Of a stretch of DNA of 64,000 bases, positions 36,498-45,949 are shown piece by piece. The notes under the pieces were generated by a model. The model was not told the DNA's origin and made no database searches. It saw nothing but the letters and a program-made list of their open reading frames with translations. The translations under genes and the position numbers were made by a program. Position 1 is the stretch's first letter. Every line of letters begins with the position of its first letter. Source of the DNA: Streptomyces graminofaciens (GTDB lineage: Bacteria; Actinomycetota; Actinomycetes; Streptomycetales; Streptomycetaceae); NCBI RefSeq assembly GCF_030294945.1, contig NZ_AP018448.1, positions 8,032,501-8,096,500 of the forward strand. The letters are read 5' to 3'.

Positions 36498-36501
36498 TCC
36501 G

Positions 36502-37410
36502 TCACATCCCTTCGCGGGTACTGCGCATGGAGCCGAAGCCCGTCAGCCGGACCAGGACCAGCGACAGGCCCGTGGCCGCGATGACGAGGAAGGACGCGAT
36601 GGCGCTGGCGTAGCCGAAGTCGTACGTCTTGAAGCCCGCCTCGTACATCAGGTACGGCAGGATCGCGGTGTCCGTGCCGGGGCCGCCCTTGGTGAGGATC
36701 AGAACCGTCTCGAAGTACGTCAGTGAGCCGACGACCATCAGAACCGTGGACGTGGTGATCGTGTGGCGCAGCTGCGGGAGCGTGATCGAGAAGAACTGGC
36801 GGTAGGGACCGGCGCCGTCGATGGCGGCCGCCTGGTAGAGGACCTCGGGGATCTGGCGGGCCCCGCCCTGGTAGATCAGGGTGTGGAAGGGGATGAACTG
36901 CCAGCCGCCGACGAAGACGATCGCGAGGAACGCGCCGCTCTGCGAGCCCAGGGTGTCCTTCTGGATGATGCCGAAGTTCGGGTCGAGGAGGGCGTAGAAG
37001 AGGATCGCGATGGCGGTGGAGGAGAGCAGGAACGGGACGAAGAAGATCGCCGAGAGGATCGCCCGGTTGCGCTGGCGGCCCGCCGCCCAGACACCCAGGA
37101 GCAGGGCCACGACCGTCTGGAACGCCCAGCTGGCGACCGTCAGGACGACCGTCAGCCAGAGGGACTGTGTCATGCGCGGGTCGTCGAGGAGCTTTTGCCA
37201 GTTGTCGAGGCCGACCGGGCGCGGGTCGCCGAGGCCGTCCCAGCTGGTGAAGGACAGGTAGACGGCCAGGGCCATCGGGACGACCGCGAAGAAGGTGAAG
37301 AAGAGGACGCCGGGGAGGGCCCAGGCGGCGTGCGGGCGGCCGATGCTGCTCGCCTTGGCCTTGGTGGTGGGCCGTTCTCCGGGGGGCCGTTTCTCGACCA
37401 CTGCCGTCAC
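36502..37410 (-). CDS. Carbohydrate ABC transporter permease (MalF-like)
   Basis: The 302-residue protein has six spans and the EAA-type loop in [21 protein letters not shown]. The GTG at 37410 was chosen because it overlaps the binding-protein stop by four bases (GTGA); an ATG at 37425 is possible. It pairs with the MalG-like permease and the lipoprotein in one operon. Confidence 0.92.
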   Translation of the reverse strand: MTAVVEKRPPGERPTTKAKASSIGRPHAAWALPGVLFFTFFAVVPMALAVYLSFTSWDGLGDPRPVGLDNWQKLLDDPRMTQSLWLTVVLTVASWAFQTVVALLLGVWAAGRQRNRAILSAIFFVPFLLSSTAIAILFYALLDPNFGIIQKDTLGSQSGAFLAIVFVGGWQFIPFHTLIYQGGARQIPEVLYQAAAIDGAGPYRQFFSITLPQLRHTITTSTVLMVVGSLTYFETVLILTKGGPGTDTAILPYLMYEAGFKTYDFGYASAIASFLVIAATGLSLVLVRLTGFGSMRSTREGM

Positions 37411-38741
37411 TTCAGCCCCTTGCACGCCGCCACGAACTCGCTCGGCGACGACTTGCCCGCGAACAGCTTGCCTATCTCCGTGTGCATCTTCGTGCCGAGC
37501 GCGTCGCCGAGGGCCTGGTCCCAGGAGAGTGTGAAGGCGGGGGCCTTGGCGACCAGGTCGTACTGGAACTTCGCGTACTCGGGGTTCGGCGCGGAGGAGA
37601 GCAGCTCGGACGCGTTGGAGGTGGTCGGCACGTCACCGAGGGCGACGAGGTCCTTGGCGTACGCCTGCGAGGCGCACTCCTTCAGGAACGCGATCGCCAG
37701 GTCCTTGTTCTTAATACGGCTGTTGATGGACCAGTAGTTGGTGGGGTTGCCGACGACGTTGCGGACGTCGCCCGTGCCGCCCTCGACGGTCGGGAAGGCG
37801 GCCCAGCCCAGGTTCTTCCTGGCGAAGTCGGGGAACTTGCCGAGCTGCGTCGAGTACTCCCAGGAGCCCATCAGGTGCATGGCGGCCTTGCCCTTGGCGA
37901 AGACCGCCGGGGCACCGCCGTTGACGTACGACACGGAGGTGAACTTGGAGCCGAAGGCGCCGTCGTCGACGAGTTCCTTCACCAGCTCGGCGGCCTTGAG
38001 GACCGCCGGGTCGCCCCAGCCCTCCGCGTCGCCGTCCTGGATGCGCCGGAAGACCTCGGGGCCGCCGATCCGGTCGACCAGGTACTCCAGCCACATCAGA
38101 TCGGGCCAGATGTCGGAGCCGCCGAGCGCGAACGGAGTGATCTTCGCCTTCTTCAGCTTGGCGTTGATGTCGAGGAGTTGGTCCCAGGTGGTGGGCGGCT
38201 GGAGCTTGTGCTCGGTGAAGACGGACTTGTTGTAGAAGAGGATCACGGGCTGCATACCGCGCATGGGGATGCCGTAGTGGCGGCCCTTGAGATCGCCGGC
38301 GGCGAGAACGGAGGGCAGGAAGCCGTCCTTCAGGACCGGGTCGTCCTCGATGATGCCGGTGAGGTCGACGAGCTTGCCCGCCTCCTCGTACGCCTTGATC
38401 GAGCCGCCGCCCCAGTTGAAGAAGACGTCCGGGGCGCTCGGTGAGCCCATGGCCGTGCGCAGCTTGGGGGAGTAGTCGGAGCCGGGGACCTTCTGCAGCT
38501 TGATCGTGCCGCCGGCCTTCTTCGCCGCGGCCGACTTGTTGAAGCGGTCCACGGCGGCCTGCTGGACCTTCACCGCGTCGTCGCCGTACACGAAGGCGGT
38601 GAGCGTCTTGCCGTCGCCGCCCGCGCCGCCGCTGGAGCCGCAGGCGGTGAGTCCGGTACCGAGTCCCGCGGTGGCCAACGAGGCGGTACCGGCGCCGAGG
38701 AACCAGCGCCTGCTGAACGACCGCCCTCTGTTCGACTCCAT
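37407..38741 (-). CDS. Sugar-binding lipoprotein of an ABC importer
   Basis: The 444-residue protein has a twin-arginine-like signal ([11 protein letters not shown]) and a lipobox LTAC with the modified Cys near residue 34. The mature part is a family-1 solute-binding protein, with [19 protein letters not shown] and related motifs. It leads the operon SBP-permease-permease-GH3, and a LacI regulator lies divergently. By context and order it is like the BxlE xylobiose-binding protein, though specificity is inferred only. Confidence 0.9.
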   Translation of the reverse strand: MESNRGRSFSRRWFLGAGTASLATAGLGTGLTACGSSGGAGGDGKTLTAFVYGDDAVKVQQAAVDRFNKSAAAKKAGGTIKLQKVPGSDYSPKLRTAMGSPSAPDVFFNWGGGSIKAYEEAGKLVDLTGIIEDDPVLKDGFLPSVLAAGDLKGRHYGIPMRGMQPVILFYNKSVFTEHKLQPPTTWDQLLDINAKLKKAKITPFALGGSDIWPDLMWLEYLVDRIGGPEVFRRIQDGDAEGWGDPAVLKAAELVKELVDDGAFGSKFTSVSYVNGGAPAVFAKGKAAMHLMGSWEYSTQLGKFPDFARKNLGWAAFPTVEGGTGDVRNVVGNPTNYWSINSRIKNKDLAIAFLKECASQAYAKDLVALGDVPTTSNASELLSSAPNPEYAKFQYDLVAKAPAFTLSWDQALGDALGTKMHTEIGKLFAGKSSPSEFVAACKGLK

Positions 38742-38754
38742 GACAGCACCTCTC

Positions 38755-38863
38755 GCGAATGTTCGGACGTACGGATGCCCGGGGCTGAGACCCCCGGGGG
38801 TGCGCGAATGTTTCGGGTGGCACTTCGAATGTTCCGGGAACGTATGGCCGTCGAAAGGGTTCG
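38755..38863. promoter_or_regulatory. Four CGAA..TTCG operator candidates in the divergent promoter region
   Basis: CGAATGTTCG (38756-38765), CGAATGTTTCG (38805-38815), CGAATGTTCCG (38826-38836) and CGAAAGGGTTCG (38852-38863) lie between the binding-protein gene and the LacI gene. The first is a perfect inverted repeat around TG; the fourth is CGAA-AGGG-TTCG. They resemble LacI-family sites of Streptomyces xylan and cellobiose operons. Their position suggests binding by the neighbouring regulator and control of both directions. Confidence 0.7.
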
Positions 38864-38895
38864 TCAAGAGGGTGTGCAGGGATACGATCCCGCTC

Positions 38896-39960
38896 ATGAA
38901 GGCTCCGAAGTCCGAGGAAACCCAGACAAGAGCGCGGGTGTCGCCGTCCACGCAGACCGCCACGCTCGCCGAGATCGCCCGTCAGGCCGGGGTCTCCGCT
39001 CCGACTGTTTCGAAAGTGCTCAACGGCCGCGCCGACGTGGCCCCGGCGACCCGTACCCGGGTCGAGGAGCTGCTGCGCGAGTACGGCTACCGGCGCCGAC
39101 GCGCCGAGGCGACCCGGTCGCCTCTGATCGACCTGGTCTTCCACGAGCTGGAGAGCGCCTGGGCGATGGAGGTCATCCGGGGCGTGGAGAACGTGGCGCG
39201 GGAGGAGGGCCTGAGCGTCGTCCTGTCCGAGAGCGCCGGTCGGCTCACGCCCGGCCGGACCTGGGCCGACCAGGTCGCCGCCCGCCGCCCGCACGGCGTG
39301 GTGCTCGTCCTGTCCGGGCTCGACGAGTCCCAGCGCGCGCTGCTGACCAGCAGGTCCATCCCCTTCGTGGTGATGGACCCGGCAGGCGACCCGGGCGCCG
39401 ACGTGCCGTCGATCGGCGCCACCAACTGGCAGGGCGGGCTCGCCGCCACCCGCCATCTGATCGAACTCGGTCATGAACGGATCGGCGCGATCAGCGGCCC
39501 TTCGCGGATGATGTGCAGCCGCGCCCGCGTCGACGGCTACCGGGCCGCGCTGGAGACCGCCGAGCTGCCCGTCGACCCCGAGCTGATCAAGGCCGGGGAC
39601 TTCCACCACGAGACGGGCTATCGGCTGGGGCTCGAGCTGCTGCGTCGCCCGGACCGGCCGACGGCGATCTTCGCGGGGAACGACCTCCAGGCGCTCGGTC
39701 TGTACGAGGCCGCCCGTGAGCTGGGGCTCCGCATTCCGGAGGACCTGAGCGTGGTCGGGTTCGACGATCTGCCGGTGGCCCGTTGGGTGGGGCCGCCGCT
39801 GACGACCGTACGGCAGCCGCTGATGGAGATGGCGGAGGCGGCGGCGCGGCTGGTGCTCGACCTCGGGCGGCAGGAGGGGGCCGGCGGCGCGGCGACGAGT
39901 GTGGAGCTGGCGACGAGTCTGGTGGTGCGGAGCAGCACGGGGGAGCCGCCGGCGGTGTAG
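38896..39960 (+). CDS. LacI-family transcriptional regulator of the sugar cluster
   Basis: The 354-residue protein has an N-terminal helix-turn-helix (about 22-75, [20 protein letters not shown] and [17 protein letters not shown]) and a periplasmic-binding-like core. The core contains [20 protein letters not shown] and [12 protein letters not shown]. It is divergent from the transporter operon and upstream of the xylanase. By layout it corresponds to BxlR, the xylobiose-responsive repressor, but the effector is inferred. The ATG at 38896 is preferred because it gives a compact N-terminus. Confidence 0.9.
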   Translation: MKAPKSEETQTRARVSPSTQTATLAEIARQAGVSAPTVSKVLNGRADVAPATRTRVEELLREYGYRRRRAEATRSPLIDLVFHELESAWAMEVIRGVENVAREEGLSVVLSESAGRLTPGRTWADQVAARRPHGVVLVLSGLDESQRALLTSRSIPFVVMDPAGDPGADVPSIGATNWQGGLAATRHLIELGHERIGAISGPSRMMCSRARVDGYRAALETAELPVDPELIKAGDFHHETGYRLGLELLRRPDRPTAIFAGNDLQALGLYEAARELGLRIPEDLSVVGFDDLPVARWVGPPLTTVRQPLMEMAEAAARLVLDLGRQEGAGGAATSVELATSLVVRSSTGEPPAV

Positions 39961-40000
39961 CGGGCGTCACGCTGTGGCGCGGGGGAGTTCGTGTTGCCGC

Positions 40001-40035
40001 ATTGACGAGTGTTGCGCGTGCTGTATTGACGAGTG
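40001..40035 (+). repeat. Direct repeat ATTGACGAGTG upstream of the xylanase
   Basis: ATTGACGAGTG occurs at 40001-40011 and again at 40025-40035, so the copies are 24 bases apart. The second copy includes TTGACG, a fair -35 element, about 79 bases upstream of the xylanase ATG. No clear -10 was found. It may be a regulator site or a promoter duplication. Confidence 0.5.
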
Positions 40036-40079
40036 CTTTACGGAGCCCCACACTCCTCCGAAGTCAATCGGATGCACGG

Positions 40080-40092
40080 CCGAAACTTTCGG
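40080..40092. promoter_or_regulatory. CCGAAACTTTCGG palindrome overlapping the xylanase ribosome site
   Basis: A perfect 13-bp inverted repeat (CCGAAA-C-TTTCGG) lies 11 bases upstream of the xylanase ATG. Its last GG is the start of GGAGG (40091-40095), so it overlaps the Shine-Dalgarno. GAAAxTTTC palindromes are established upstream of Streptomyces xylanase genes as regulatory sites. The half-site CGAA matches the operators of the transporter region. Confidence 0.75.
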
Positions 40093-40103
40093 AGGCACCC
40101 GCA

Positions 40104-41486
40104 ATGAGATCTCTGAGAAACCGCTCGACATCTCTGAGGACCGGCTCGACCCTCGCATCACTGTTCACCGGCGTCGCCGCGCTCGCCGCCCTGCTCGTCG
40201 CGGCCCCCGCCGCGCACGCCGCCGACCCCCCGCTGCGCGACCTCGCCGCGGCCAAGGGCAAGGCCATCGGCACGGCGGTCACCGGCTCCAAGCTCACCGG
40301 CACGTACGGCGACGTCGCGGGCCGGGAGTTCAACTGGCTCACCCCCGGCAACGCCATGAAGTGGGGCTCGGTCGAGCCGACGCGCGGCAACTTCAACTGG
40401 ACCGAGGCCGACCAGATCGTGGCCTTCGCCGAGGCCCACGACCAGGACGTACGCGGCCACACCCTGGTCTGGCACAGCCAGAACCCGAGCTGGCTGACGA
40501 ACGGCAGCTGGACCGCCGCCCAGCTCAGCCAGCTGATGAACGACCACATCGCGCTGGAGGTGGGCCGCTACAAGGGCCGCCTGGCCGCCTGGGACGTGGT
40601 GAACGAACCGTTCAACGAGGACGGCACCTATCGCCAGACCCTCTGGTACAACGGCCTCGGCGCCGACTACATCGCCCAGGCCCTGACCGCCGCCCGAGCC
40701 GCCGACCCGGCCGCCAAGCTCTACATCAACGACTACAACGTCGAGGGCGTCAACGCGAAGTCCACGGCCCTGTACAACCTGGTCAGAGACCTGAAGGCGC
40801 GCGGCGTCCCGATCGACGGGGTGGGGCTCCAGGCCCACCTGATCCTCGGTCAGGTCCCCTCCACGCTCCAGCAGAACATCCAGCGCTTCGCCGACCTGGG
40901 CGTGGACGTCGCCATCACGGAACTCGACATCCGGATGCAACTGCCTTCCAGCGAGGCCAAGTTGGCGCAGCAGCGCACCGAGTACGAGTCGGTGGTGAAG
41001 GCGTGCATGGCCGTGTCCCGGTGCGTGGGCGCCACGGTCTGGGGCTTCACCGACTCCGACTCCTGGATCCCGGACACCTTCCCGGGGCAGGGCGCGGCGA
41101 CCCCGTACGACGAGAACTACGCCCCGAAACCGGCGTACTACGGCATCGTGAGCGCGCTCGGAGGCACGGTCACCCCGCCCCCGACACCGACCGGCTGCTC
41201 GGCGGCGTACAGCGTCACGAGCCAGTGGAACACGGGCTTCACGGGCAGTGTGACGATCAGTTGCGCCGCCGGATCCTCGCTCTCCTCCTGGCGGGCGAAC
41301 TGGACCTTCGGGGCCGGGCAGCAGATCTCCCAGGCCTGGAACGCGAGCTGCACACAGTCGGGCGCGACGGTCAGTTGTGCGAACGCGGCGTGGAACGGGA
41401 GCGTGCCGAGCGGCGGTTCGGTGACGTTCGGCTTCAACTCGTCCTGGAGCGGCGGCAATCCGGTGCCGACAGTGACGCTGGGCTGA
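40104..41486 (+). CDS. Secreted endo-1,4-beta-xylanase, GH10 with CBM2
   Basis: The 460-residue enzyme cleaves xylan outside the cell. It has a signal peptide (about 1-40, ending AHAAD) and a GH10 domain (about 42-350). The acid/base Glu168 is in WDVVNEPFN and the nucleophile Glu273 in ITELDIR. A Pro/Thr linker (about 356-364) and a family-2 carbohydrate-binding module (about 365-460) with Trp375, Trp396, Trp400 and Trp448 follow. The ATG at 40104 follows GGAGG. It likely feeds the adjacent xylo-oligomer importer. Confidence 0.95.
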   Translation: MRSLRNRSTSLRTGSTLASLFTGVAALAALLVAAPAAHAADPPLRDLAAAKGKAIGTAVTGSKLTGTYGDVAGREFNWLTPGNAMKWGSVEPTRGNFNWTEADQIVAFAEAHDQDVRGHTLVWHSQNPSWLTNGSWTAAQLSQLMNDHIALEVGRYKGRLAAWDVVNEPFNEDGTYRQTLWYNGLGADYIAQALTAARAADPAAKLYINDYNVEGVNAKSTALYNLVRDLKARGVPIDGVGLQAHLILGQVPSTLQQNIQRFADLGVDVAITELDIRMQLPSSEAKLAQQRTEYESVVKACMAVSRCVGATVWGFTDSDSWIPDTFPGQGAATPYDENYAPKPAYYGIVSALGGTVTPPPTPTGCSAAYSVTSQWNTGFTGSVTISCAAGSSLSSWRANWTFGAGQQISQAWNASCTQSGATVSCANAAWNGSVPSGGSVTFGFNSSWSGGNPVPTVTLG

Positions 41487-41557
41487 GCATGAGAATTTTC
41501 GAAGGATGCGTGGCGGGTGGTTCCTGCACGTAATAATTCGGACGTACGTTCTTGTGT

Positions 41558-42613
41558 GTGACTGGTGAACAAAACGAGTACGGGGACGACAGCGGCGGCG
41601 GGAGAAGACGGTCCCGCTGGCTGAAAATTGCCGGCGGGACGCTCGCGGGCGTCCTCGTACTCGGCGCGGGCGGCGCGGGCTGGGCGTACTGGAAGCTCAA
41701 CGACAACATCAAGAGCGTCGACATCAACAGCGCGCTCGGCGACGACCGCCCCGCGAGGTCCGAGCCGACGCCGTCTCCGTCGGCCTCTGCCGAGCCTCTG
41801 CCCAGCGGTGCCCTGAACATCCTGGTCCTCGGCTCGGACTCCCGCAGCGGCAAGGAGAACGCCGAACTCGGCGGCGGTGACGAGGATTCGGGCGCCCGTT
41901 CGGACACGGCGATGGTCGTCCACATCGACGAAGGGCGCACCGAGGCGACGGTGGTGAGCATCCCGCGCGACACGCTGGTCACGCGTCCCTCCTGCCCGCT
42001 GGCGTCCGGGGGGTCGACGGCGGTGGCGTACAACGCGATGTTCAACAGCGCGTACTCGGTCGGCGGCCCCGTCTGCGCCGTGAAGACCGTCGAGTCCCTG
42101 ACGAACGTCCGCATGGACCACTACATCGAGATCGACTTCGCCGGCTTCGCGAAGCTCGTCGACGCGCTCGGCGGGGTCACGGTCACGACGGACGAGGACA
42201 TCGACGACGACGACAGCCATCTGAAGCTGAAGGCCGGCACGCATCATCTGGACGGCGAGCAGGCGCTGGCTCTGGCCCGCACCCGCCACGGCATAGGCGA
42301 CGGCAGCGACCTCGGCCGCATAGGCCTCCAGCAGAAACTGGTGAAGGCCCTGCTGGAACAGATCGCCTCGACGAACCTGCTCACCGACCCGACGCAGCTG
42401 TACGCGGTCGCGGACGCGGTGACGGGCAGCCTCACGACCGACACGGGCCTCGACTCCCTGAGCGAACTGATGAGCCTCGGCCAGAGCCTGAAGGGCCTGT
42501 CCTCCGACGACACGAAGACCGTGATGATGCCGGTGGTGACGGCCCCGTACGACCGCAACCGGGTGGTGGCGGACGAGCCGGAGGCGGGGGAGTTGTGGGA
42601 GTCGTTGAAGTAG
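41558..42613 (+). CDS. LytR-CpsA-Psr (LCP) family cell-envelope protein
   Basis: The 351-residue protein has a basic N-terminus (GRRRSRWLK), a membrane span at about 28-48 and an extracytoplasmic LCP domain. The domain has LNILVLGSDSRSG, SDTAMVVHIDEGRTE, VVSIPRDTLV and ALALARTRHG. Such enzymes attach anionic glycopolymers to peptidoglycan. A GTG at 41558 was chosen; there is no evident ribosome site, and TAATAAT at 41531-41537 could be a -10, so a nearly leaderless transcript is possible. A TTG two codons upstream is an alternative. Confidence 0.9.
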   Translation: MTGEQNEYGDDSGGGRRRSRWLKIAGGTLAGVLVLGAGGAGWAYWKLNDNIKSVDINSALGDDRPARSEPTPSPSASAEPLPSGALNILVLGSDSRSGKENAELGGGDEDSGARSDTAMVVHIDEGRTEATVVSIPRDTLVTRPSCPLASGGSTAVAYNAMFNSAYSVGGPVCAVKTVESLTNVRMDHYIEIDFAGFAKLVDALGGVTVTTDEDIDDDDSHLKLKAGTHHLDGEQALALARTRHGIGDGSDLGRIGLQQKLVKALLEQIASTNLLTDPTQLYAVADAVTGSLTTDTGLDSLSELMSLGQSLKGLSSDDTKTVMMPVVTAPYDRNRVVADEPEAGELWESLK

Positions 42614-42749
42614 GTCCTGGGTGACGGGGAGGCTCGGCCGGAAAAATCTTCGAAGAACTGTCGCGGCCGTGTCGATCCGGGAACGGCTTGTTCGACGCAA
42701 GGGTGAGAGGCGGGGAGAGACCCCGCTGCTTCCTACCCGAGGAGTCACC

Positions 42750-43106
42750 ATGCCGCGCTATCTGTCGATGGTCCGGATCGACGAGACGTCCGCGCCCGCC
42801 GAGGGCCCGAGCCCCGAGCTGATGGAGCGGATGAGCGAGTTGCTGGAGGAGATCACGAAGGCGGGGGTCATGCTCGACACCGCCGGTCTGGGGCCGTCCG
42901 CGAAGGGGAAGCGGGTGCGCTGGGAGGGTGGGCAGCTGTCGGTCACCGACGGGCCGTTCACCGAGACCAAGGAGGTCGTGGGCGGCTACGCGCTCATGCA
43001 GTGCAAGGACATGGCCGAGGCGATCGAGTGGACCAAGCGGTTCCTGAAGGTGCACGAGGAACACTGGACGGTGACGTGCGAGGTGCGGGAGATCGAGGAG
43101 GGCTGA
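42750..43106 (+). CDS. YCII-related DGPF-domain protein
   Basis: The 118-residue protein starts MPRYLSMVRIDETSAPAEGP and contains GGQLSVTDGPFTETKEVVGG, the DGPF signature of the YCII-related family. Such proteins are commonly found next to ECF42 sigma factors, which is the case here: the sigma gene starts 50 bases downstream. The start at 42750 is supported by GAGGAG upstream. Its own function is not established. Confidence 0.93.
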   Translation: MPRYLSMVRIDETSAPAEGPSPELMERMSELLEEITKAGVMLDTAGLGPSAKGKRVRWEGGQLSVTDGPFTETKEVVGGYALMQCKDMAEAIEWTKRFLKVHEEHWTVTCEVREIEEG

Positions 43107-43156
43107 CGGTCCTGTTTCCTTGGCCGCACACCCGTGCGGGTGTCTGATGGTGGGCT

Positions 43157-44506
43157 GTGACCCCACAGCCCACCGCCGCCACCGGCACCGCCGTCGAGAC
43201 CGTCGTGGAGACCGTCTTCCGCCTGGAGTCCCCCCGCGTCATCGCCGGCGTCGCCCGGATCGTGCGGGACGTCGGCATCGCGGAGGAACTGGCACAGGAC
43301 GCCCTGGTCGCGGCGCTGGAGCAATGGCCGAGGGACGGTGTTCCGGAGAACCCGGGCGCCTGGCTCATGGCCACGGCCAAGCACCGCGCGATCGACCTCG
43401 TACGACGCCGGGAACGGTATGCGCGGAAGCTGGCGGAGGTGGGCCGGGACCTGGAGGCGGCGGGGCCCTCCCTCGATCAGCCGTCCGACCCGGACGACAT
43501 CGACGACGACCTGCTCCGCCTCGTCTTCACCGCCTGCCACCCGGTGCTCTCCGCCGAGGCCCGTATCGCCCTCACGCTCCGTCTCCTCGGCGGCCTGACG
43601 ACCACCGAGATCGCCCGCGCCTTCCTCGCCCCCGAACCGACCATCGCCCAGCGCGTCGTCCGCGCCAAACGGACCCTGGCCACCAAGGGCGTCGCCTTCG
43701 AGGTCCCGTACGGCCCCGACCGCGAGGCCCGGCTGGACTCCGTACTGGAGGTCATCTACCTGATCTTCAACGAGGGGTACGCCGCCACCGCGGGCGACGA
43801 CTGGTTGCGCCCCGCCCTGTGCGAGGACGCCCTCCGCCTGGCCCGCGTCCTCGCCCAGCTGATGCCCGAGGAGCCCGAAGTGCACGGGCTGGCGGCCCTG
43901 CTGGAGTTCCAGGCGTCCCGCGCGGCGGCCCGCACCGGCCCCACCGGCGAACCGGTCCTCCTCAAGGACCAGAACCGCCGCCGCTGGAACCGCCTCCTCA
44001 TCGCCCGCGGCGTCACCGCCCTCGGCCGCGCCTCCGCCACCGCCACGGGCGCCCCCGGCCCGTACGCCCTCCAGGCCGCCATCGCCGCGTGCCACGCCCA
44101 GGCGTACACGTACGAGGAGACGGACTGGCCGAGAATCGCCACCCTGTACGCCCTGCTGGCGGCCCGTTCACCGTCCCCGGTCGTCGAACTGAACCGCGCG
44201 GTCGCCGTCTCGATGGCGGACGGCCCGGCCCCCGCCCTGCGGATCGTCGACGACCTCGCCACCGAACCGGCCCTCCGCGACTACCACCTCCTGCCCAGCG
44301 TCCGGGGCGACCTGCTGGAACGGCTCGGGCGTACGGAGGAGGCCCGGGCGGAGTTCGCTCGGGCGGCGGGGCTGGCGCGCAATGAGCGGGAGCGGGAGTT
44401 GCTGCTGCGGAGGGCAGCCGGTTCGGTGGGGAGGGCGGCCGGTTCGGTGGGGAGGGTGGCCGAGCCGGGGCGGGGGGTTGGGACGGGCCGGGGTGGTGGT
44501 GCCTAG
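43157..44506 (+). CDS. ECF42-group RNA polymerase sigma factor with long C-terminal extension
   Basis: The 449-residue protein has sigma-2 (about 15-85, ELAQDALVAALEQWPRDGVP and NPGAWLMATAKHRAID) and sigma-4 (about 120-180, RLLGGLTTTEIARAFLA). A helical C-terminal extension of about 230 residues follows and carries LLKDQNRRRWNRLLI, typical of ECF42. No anti-sigma gene is visible; in this group the extension and the DGPF partner are thought to matter. Its end contains a GSVGRAA repeat from duplicated DNA. It starts with GTG. Confidence 0.93.
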   Translation: MTPQPTAATGTAVETVVETVFRLESPRVIAGVARIVRDVGIAEELAQDALVAALEQWPRDGVPENPGAWLMATAKHRAIDLVRRRERYARKLAEVGRDLEAAGPSLDQPSDPDDIDDDLLRLVFTACHPVLSAEARIALTLRLLGGLTTTEIARAFLAPEPTIAQRVVRAKRTLATKGVAFEVPYGPDREARLDSVLEVIYLIFNEGYAATAGDDWLRPALCEDALRLARVLAQLMPEEPEVHGLAALLEFQASRAAARTGPTGEPVLLKDQNRRRWNRLLIARGVTALGRASATATGAPGPYALQAAIAACHAQAYTYEETDWPRIATLYALLAARSPSPVVELNRAVAVSMADGPAPALRIVDDLATEPALRDYHLLPSVRGDLLERLGRTEEARAEFARAAGLARNERERELLLRRAAGSVGRAAGSVGRVAEPGRGVGTGRGGGA

Positions 44507-44525
44507 CCCGGGCCTGGGTGGTGGT

Positions 44526-44590
44526 GTCGAGCCGGGCCCGGGGGGTGGCGTCGAGCCGGGCCCCGGTGGTCGTGTCGCGCCGGGCCGGGT
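44526..44590. repeat. 24-bp tandem repeats after the ECF42 gene
   Basis: GTCGAGCC (or GTCGCGCC) recurs at 44526, 44550 and 44574, giving a 24-bp period with GGGCCCGG-type linkers. They fill the 92-bp gap between the convergent ECF42 and methyltransferase genes. A further 21-bp duplication lies in the 3' end of the ECF42 gene (about 44414-44456). Slippage is the simplest origin. Confidence 0.7.
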
Positions 44591-44598
44591 GGTGGAGG

Positions 44599-45858
44599 CT
44601 AGGACGGGTGCCCGATGAGCATGGTCGGTGCGCCCGCGACCCGGGTCAGGAAGACCGTGGCCGAATGCGGCCCCTGCGGCTTCACCTTCTTGCGGAGTTC
44701 CTCCGGCTCGACGGCCGACCCCCGCTTCTTCACGGTGAGGACACCGACCCCCCGCTCCCGCAGCAGCGCCTTCAACTTCTTGACGTTGAAGGGAAGCTGG
44801 TCGGTGATCTCGTACGCGGTGGCATAGGGACTGGGACGGAGGACGTCGGCGGTGACGTACGCGATCGTGGGGTCGATCAGGCCACCCCCGTCGAGCTCCG
44901 CGGCGACCTCGGCGACCAGATGCGCGCGGATGACGGCACCGTCCGGCTCGTACAAGTAGCGCCCCACCGGCCGGACTTCGGGATCGGGCAGACCACGGCC
45001 GAGCAGGGTACGGGGGCCGGGGAGGAGCGTGGCGCGGACGGTGCCCTCGGCCTCCGAGCCGAACCAGAGCACCGCCTCCTTCACATCGCCCCCGTCCGAG
45101 ATCCACTCGGCCTCGGCCTCGGCGGGGATCGCCTCGTGGGGGATGCCGGGGGCGATCTTCAGGGCGGCGCGCGGCGCCTTGATAGCCGTCTCGACCGCCC
45201 AGGAGAGCGGGGGCGAGTACGCCTCGGGGTCGAAGATCCGGCCACGCCCGCCGCGCCTCGCCGGGTCCACGAACACCGCGTCGTACGACGAGACGTCCAC
45301 CTCCGTGACATCCGCCTCCCGCACCTCGATCAGGTCGGACAGGCCCAGCGCCTCGGCGTTCGCCCGTGCCACCGCCGCCGTCAGGGGGTCGCGGTCGACG
45401 GCCAGGACCCGGATCCCGGCCCGGGCGAGGGCGATCGCGTCACCGCCGATGCCGCAGCACAGGTCGGCGAGGGAGCGCACGCCCAGCGCACGCATCCGCT
45501 CCGCCCGGTACGTCGCCACCGTCGTCCGCGTCGACTGCTCGACCCCGTTCGGCGTGAAGAACATCCGCTCCGCGTCCTCCGCCCCGAACTTCGCCGCCGC
45601 CCGCTGCCGCAGCCGCGCCTGGCCCAGCGCCGCCGAGACGAGCTCGACCGGGTACGTGCGGCGCAGCCGCGTCGCCACGGCCAACTCCTGGGCCGGCTCG
45701 GTCCCGCGCACCTCGTCGAGGAGGGCGCGGCCCTGAGGAGTGAGGAGGGCGGTGAGGGAGGCGGTGGGGGAGTCGACAGAGGAGCCGGCGGGGGAGCCCG
45801 TGGGGGAGTCGGCGGCCGGGGGCGTGTCCGGGCGTGCGTCGGGAGTGCGGTCGTTCAC
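44599..45858 (-). CDS. Class I SAM-dependent methyltransferase with THUMP-like C-terminus
   Basis: The 419-residue protein has a Rossmann methyltransferase core (about 115-240) with SLADLCCGIGGDAIALARAG and AVDRDPLTAAVARANAEAL. The C-terminal part (about 300-415), with KKLKALLRERGVGVLTVKKR, resembles the THUMP-like domain of some RNA or DNA methyltransferases. VFVDPARRGGRG is the likely catalytic-region motif. A GTG at 45858 was chosen. The first 45 residues are Pro/Ala/Ser-rich. Its substrate is unknown. Confidence 0.82.
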   Translation of the reverse strand: MNDRTPDARPDTPPAADSPTGSPAGSSVDSPTASLTALLTPQGRALLDEVRGTEPAQELAVATRLRRTYPVELVSAALGQARLRQRAAAKFGAEDAERMFFTPNGVEQSTRTTVATYRAERMRALGVRSLADLCCGIGGDAIALARAGIRVLAVDRDPLTAAVARANAEALGLSDLIEVREADVTEVDVSSYDAVFVDPARRGGRGRIFDPEAYSPPLSWAVETAIKAPRAALKIAPGIPHEAIPAEAEAEWISDGGDVKEAVLWFGSEAEGTVRATLLPGPRTLLGRGLPDPEVRPVGRYLYEPDGAVIRAHLVAEVAAELDGGGLIDPTIAYVTADVLRPSPYATAYEITDQLPFNVKKLKALLRERGVGVLTVKKRGSAVEPEELRKKVKPQGPHSATVFLTRVAGAPTMLIGHPS

Positions 45859-45949
45859 CTGGCCATTGTGGGCCAGTCGGTGGATGGTGGCGGCGGCAGT
45901 GGCGGTGTCGGGACTGTGGGGAGGGGGTGTCCTGCGAGGATGCAGCGCC

